DNA of 6,645 nt from an uncultured Sphingomonas sp. GTDB lineage: Bacteria; Pseudomonadota; Alphaproteobacteria; Sphingomonadales; Sphingomonadaceae. Shown here one piece after another: positions 5,942 through 6,645 of the stretch. A program made the translations under genes and the position numbers. Below the pieces are notes generated by a model that saw only the letters and a list, made by a program, of their open reading frames with translations, was not told the DNA's origin and made no database searches. Within the stretch, counting starts at the first letter, position 1. Each line of letters starts with the position of its first letter. The DNA lies in assembly GCA_946886845.1 (NCBI GenBank), contig CAMPJH010000087.1:1-6645 (forward strand), given 5' to 3'.

Positions 5942-6355
5942 TCAAAGCTGCGGCACGTTTACCGGCGTGCCGTTTTTCGGCAGGCCCGAATCGAGCACCG
6001 TTCCGCCCGTCTTGGTGAGGTCGAGAAACAGCCCGCCCGACTTGCCATTGCGAAGCGGCGCGATGCGCACGGCGATCCTGTCGCCGGGCTTCAACGAGGC
6101 GCGATTCCATCCTTGCCGTTTCAGGTTGTTCGGGCTGTTGAGCTCGATCGACCAATGCCGTCCGCCCTTCGCGTCGAGCTCGATGAAGGCATGCGGATTG
6201 GTCCACTGGAACTCGGCCACCGTGCCTTCGAGCGTCATGACTTTCCTTTGATCGAACATCGCGAAGCTATGATGCGCCAGAGCAGGAGCGGCGAGCGGGA
6301 GCAGTCCGGCCAACGCCAGGCAAAGCGCGCACGCGGAAGCAGTTGTCTTGTTCAT
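5942..6355 (-). CDS. DUF6152 secreted protein D1
   Basis: A 137-residue exported protein with a signal peptide of about 27 residues (MNKT, long Ala/Leu core, PALA). Cleavage is predicted directly before His28-His29-Ser30, giving a mature N-terminus HHSFAMFDQRK. It shares with D2 the segments FQWTNPHAFIELD (His55), HWSIELNSPNNL (Trp68, Asn76/Asn77), QGWNRASLKPGD and APLRNGKSGG, at nearly the same residue numbers. D1 carries a longer C-terminal tail (about 14 extra residues ending VNVPQL) that D2 lacks. It is a member of the uncharacterised DUF6152 family, presumably periplasmic; I cannot assign a function. ATG 6355 overlaps the stop of the upstream X1 gene (ATGA) and has GAGGA at 6362-6366, six bases away, which fixes the start. 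The in-frame extension to 6508 lies entirely within X1 and is discarded. Confidence 0.88.
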   Translation of the reverse strand: MNKTTASACALCLALAGLLPLAAPALAHHSFAMFDQRKVMTLEGTVAEFQWTNPHAFIELDAKGGRHWSIELNSPNNLKRQGWNRASLKPGDRIAVRIAPLRNGKSGGLFLDLTKTGGTVLDSGLPKNGTPVNVPQL

Positions 6356-6645
6356 CGGGTGTCCTCGTCGGCCTGGCTCTCGCCGCGCTCCTCGGCAGCC
6401 GCCCTGCCGAGGTCGGTGCCCGGCAGGTTCTCGTTGTAGGCCAGGATGCAGTTGGCTTCGTTGACGTCGGTGTAATCCTGGCGATTGAAGCGCTTGGTCG
6501 AGCGCCACTCGCCGCGCCAGTTCTGCGGATCGGTCATCGTGTAGTCGACCTCCATCACCGAACCATCCTCGAGCAGGCGGATGCGCTCGACGATGCGGAA
6601 CTCGTCGGAGATCGGGATGCCGTGGTCGATCCAGTGATTGTCGGT
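6352..6645 (-). CDS. Secreted protein of unknown function (X1), C-terminal 97 residues
   Basis: This is the 3' end of a gene that begins beyond the right edge; the frame is open through the last base of the window. The visible protein reads from TDNHWIDHGIPISDEFRIVERIRL to a charged tail ending ADEDTR. It is related to the C-terminal part of X2: the EFRIVERIRL stretch, a following beta-rich stretch (MEVDYTMTDPQNW), and a single cysteine in NEANCILAYNENL that matches the X2 CSENNRN cysteine. It should therefore be an exported protein of the same unrecognised family, though its signal peptide is outside the window. Its stop overlaps the D1 start by 4 bases (ATGA), so it belongs to the same operon and is the first member seen here. 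Confidence 0.82.
   Translation of the reverse strand, partial: TDNHWIDHGIPISDEFRIVERIRLLEDGSVMEVDYTMTDPQNWRGEWRSTKRFNRQDYTDVNEANCILAYNENLPGTDLGRAAAEERGESQADEDTR

Noticed and set aside
5942..6508. Longer start for D1, and likewise for D2 up to 6206
   Set aside because: The extensions lie within the neighbouring upstream gene and would place the clear signal peptides internally. ATG 6355 and ATG 5921 each have a Shine-Dalgarno.
1..6645. tRNA, rRNA, CRISPR, insertion sequence, attachment site
   Set aside because: I saw no repeat-spacer pattern, transposase motif, terminal inverted repeats or tRNA-like cloverleaf. Nearly the whole window is explained by the nine genes listed.

Overview
The window is GC-rich coding DNA that looks like an alphaproteobacterial chromosome. 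The clues are a HisKA_2-type kinase fused to a receiver domain, a CHASE3 kinase with the HDLRSPLVNVMGF-type H-box, and tandem secreted DUF6152 proteins. A sphingomonad or erythrobacter-like host is my best guess. That is inference from protein style only, because the window holds no rRNA or other taxonomic marker. Coding density is very high: no gene-free stretch exceeds about 75 bases. I see no mobile element, CRISPR array, tRNA or rRNA.

Layout. Positions 1-377 (+) are the C-terminal third of a dihydroxyacetone kinase DhaK subunit, closed by a strong hairpin (384-419). Positions 450-3449 (+) are a compact three-gene signalling operon with overlapping genes: a membrane CHASE3 sensor histidine kinase, a single-domain Rcp1/CheY-like response regulator that starts with TTG, and a soluble receiver-HisKA_2 histidine kinase. 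None of the three has a DNA-binding output, so the signal must leave this locus through a partner encoded elsewhere. A 24-bp gap with a short inverted repeat separates this operon from a convergent one.

Positions 3474-6645 (-) are a five-gene operon, read right to left. It contains the 3' end of a secreted protein of an unrecognised family (X1), a DUF6152 protein (D1), a second DUF6152 protein (D2), a second member of the X family (X2), and a fusion of a b561-type di-heme membrane cytochrome with a periplasmic YceI-like lipocalin domain. The genes overlap or nearly touch (ATGA at X1/D1, 20 nt at D1/D2, 7 nt at D2/X2, TGATG at X2/b561-YceI), so they are very probably co-transcribed from a promoter beyond the right edge.

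The most interesting part is the minus-strand operon. Two X/DUF6152 pairs lie in mirror order (X-D-D-X) and are tied to a quinone-type membrane cytochrome. Both DUF6152 proteins are predicted to be cleaved exactly before a His-His-Ser sequence, so their mature N-terminus would be histidine. Together with a conserved internal NPH histidine, this suggests a possible metal (copper-like) site. The idea of a periplasmic redox or metal-handling module is a hypothesis from sequence, not a known system.
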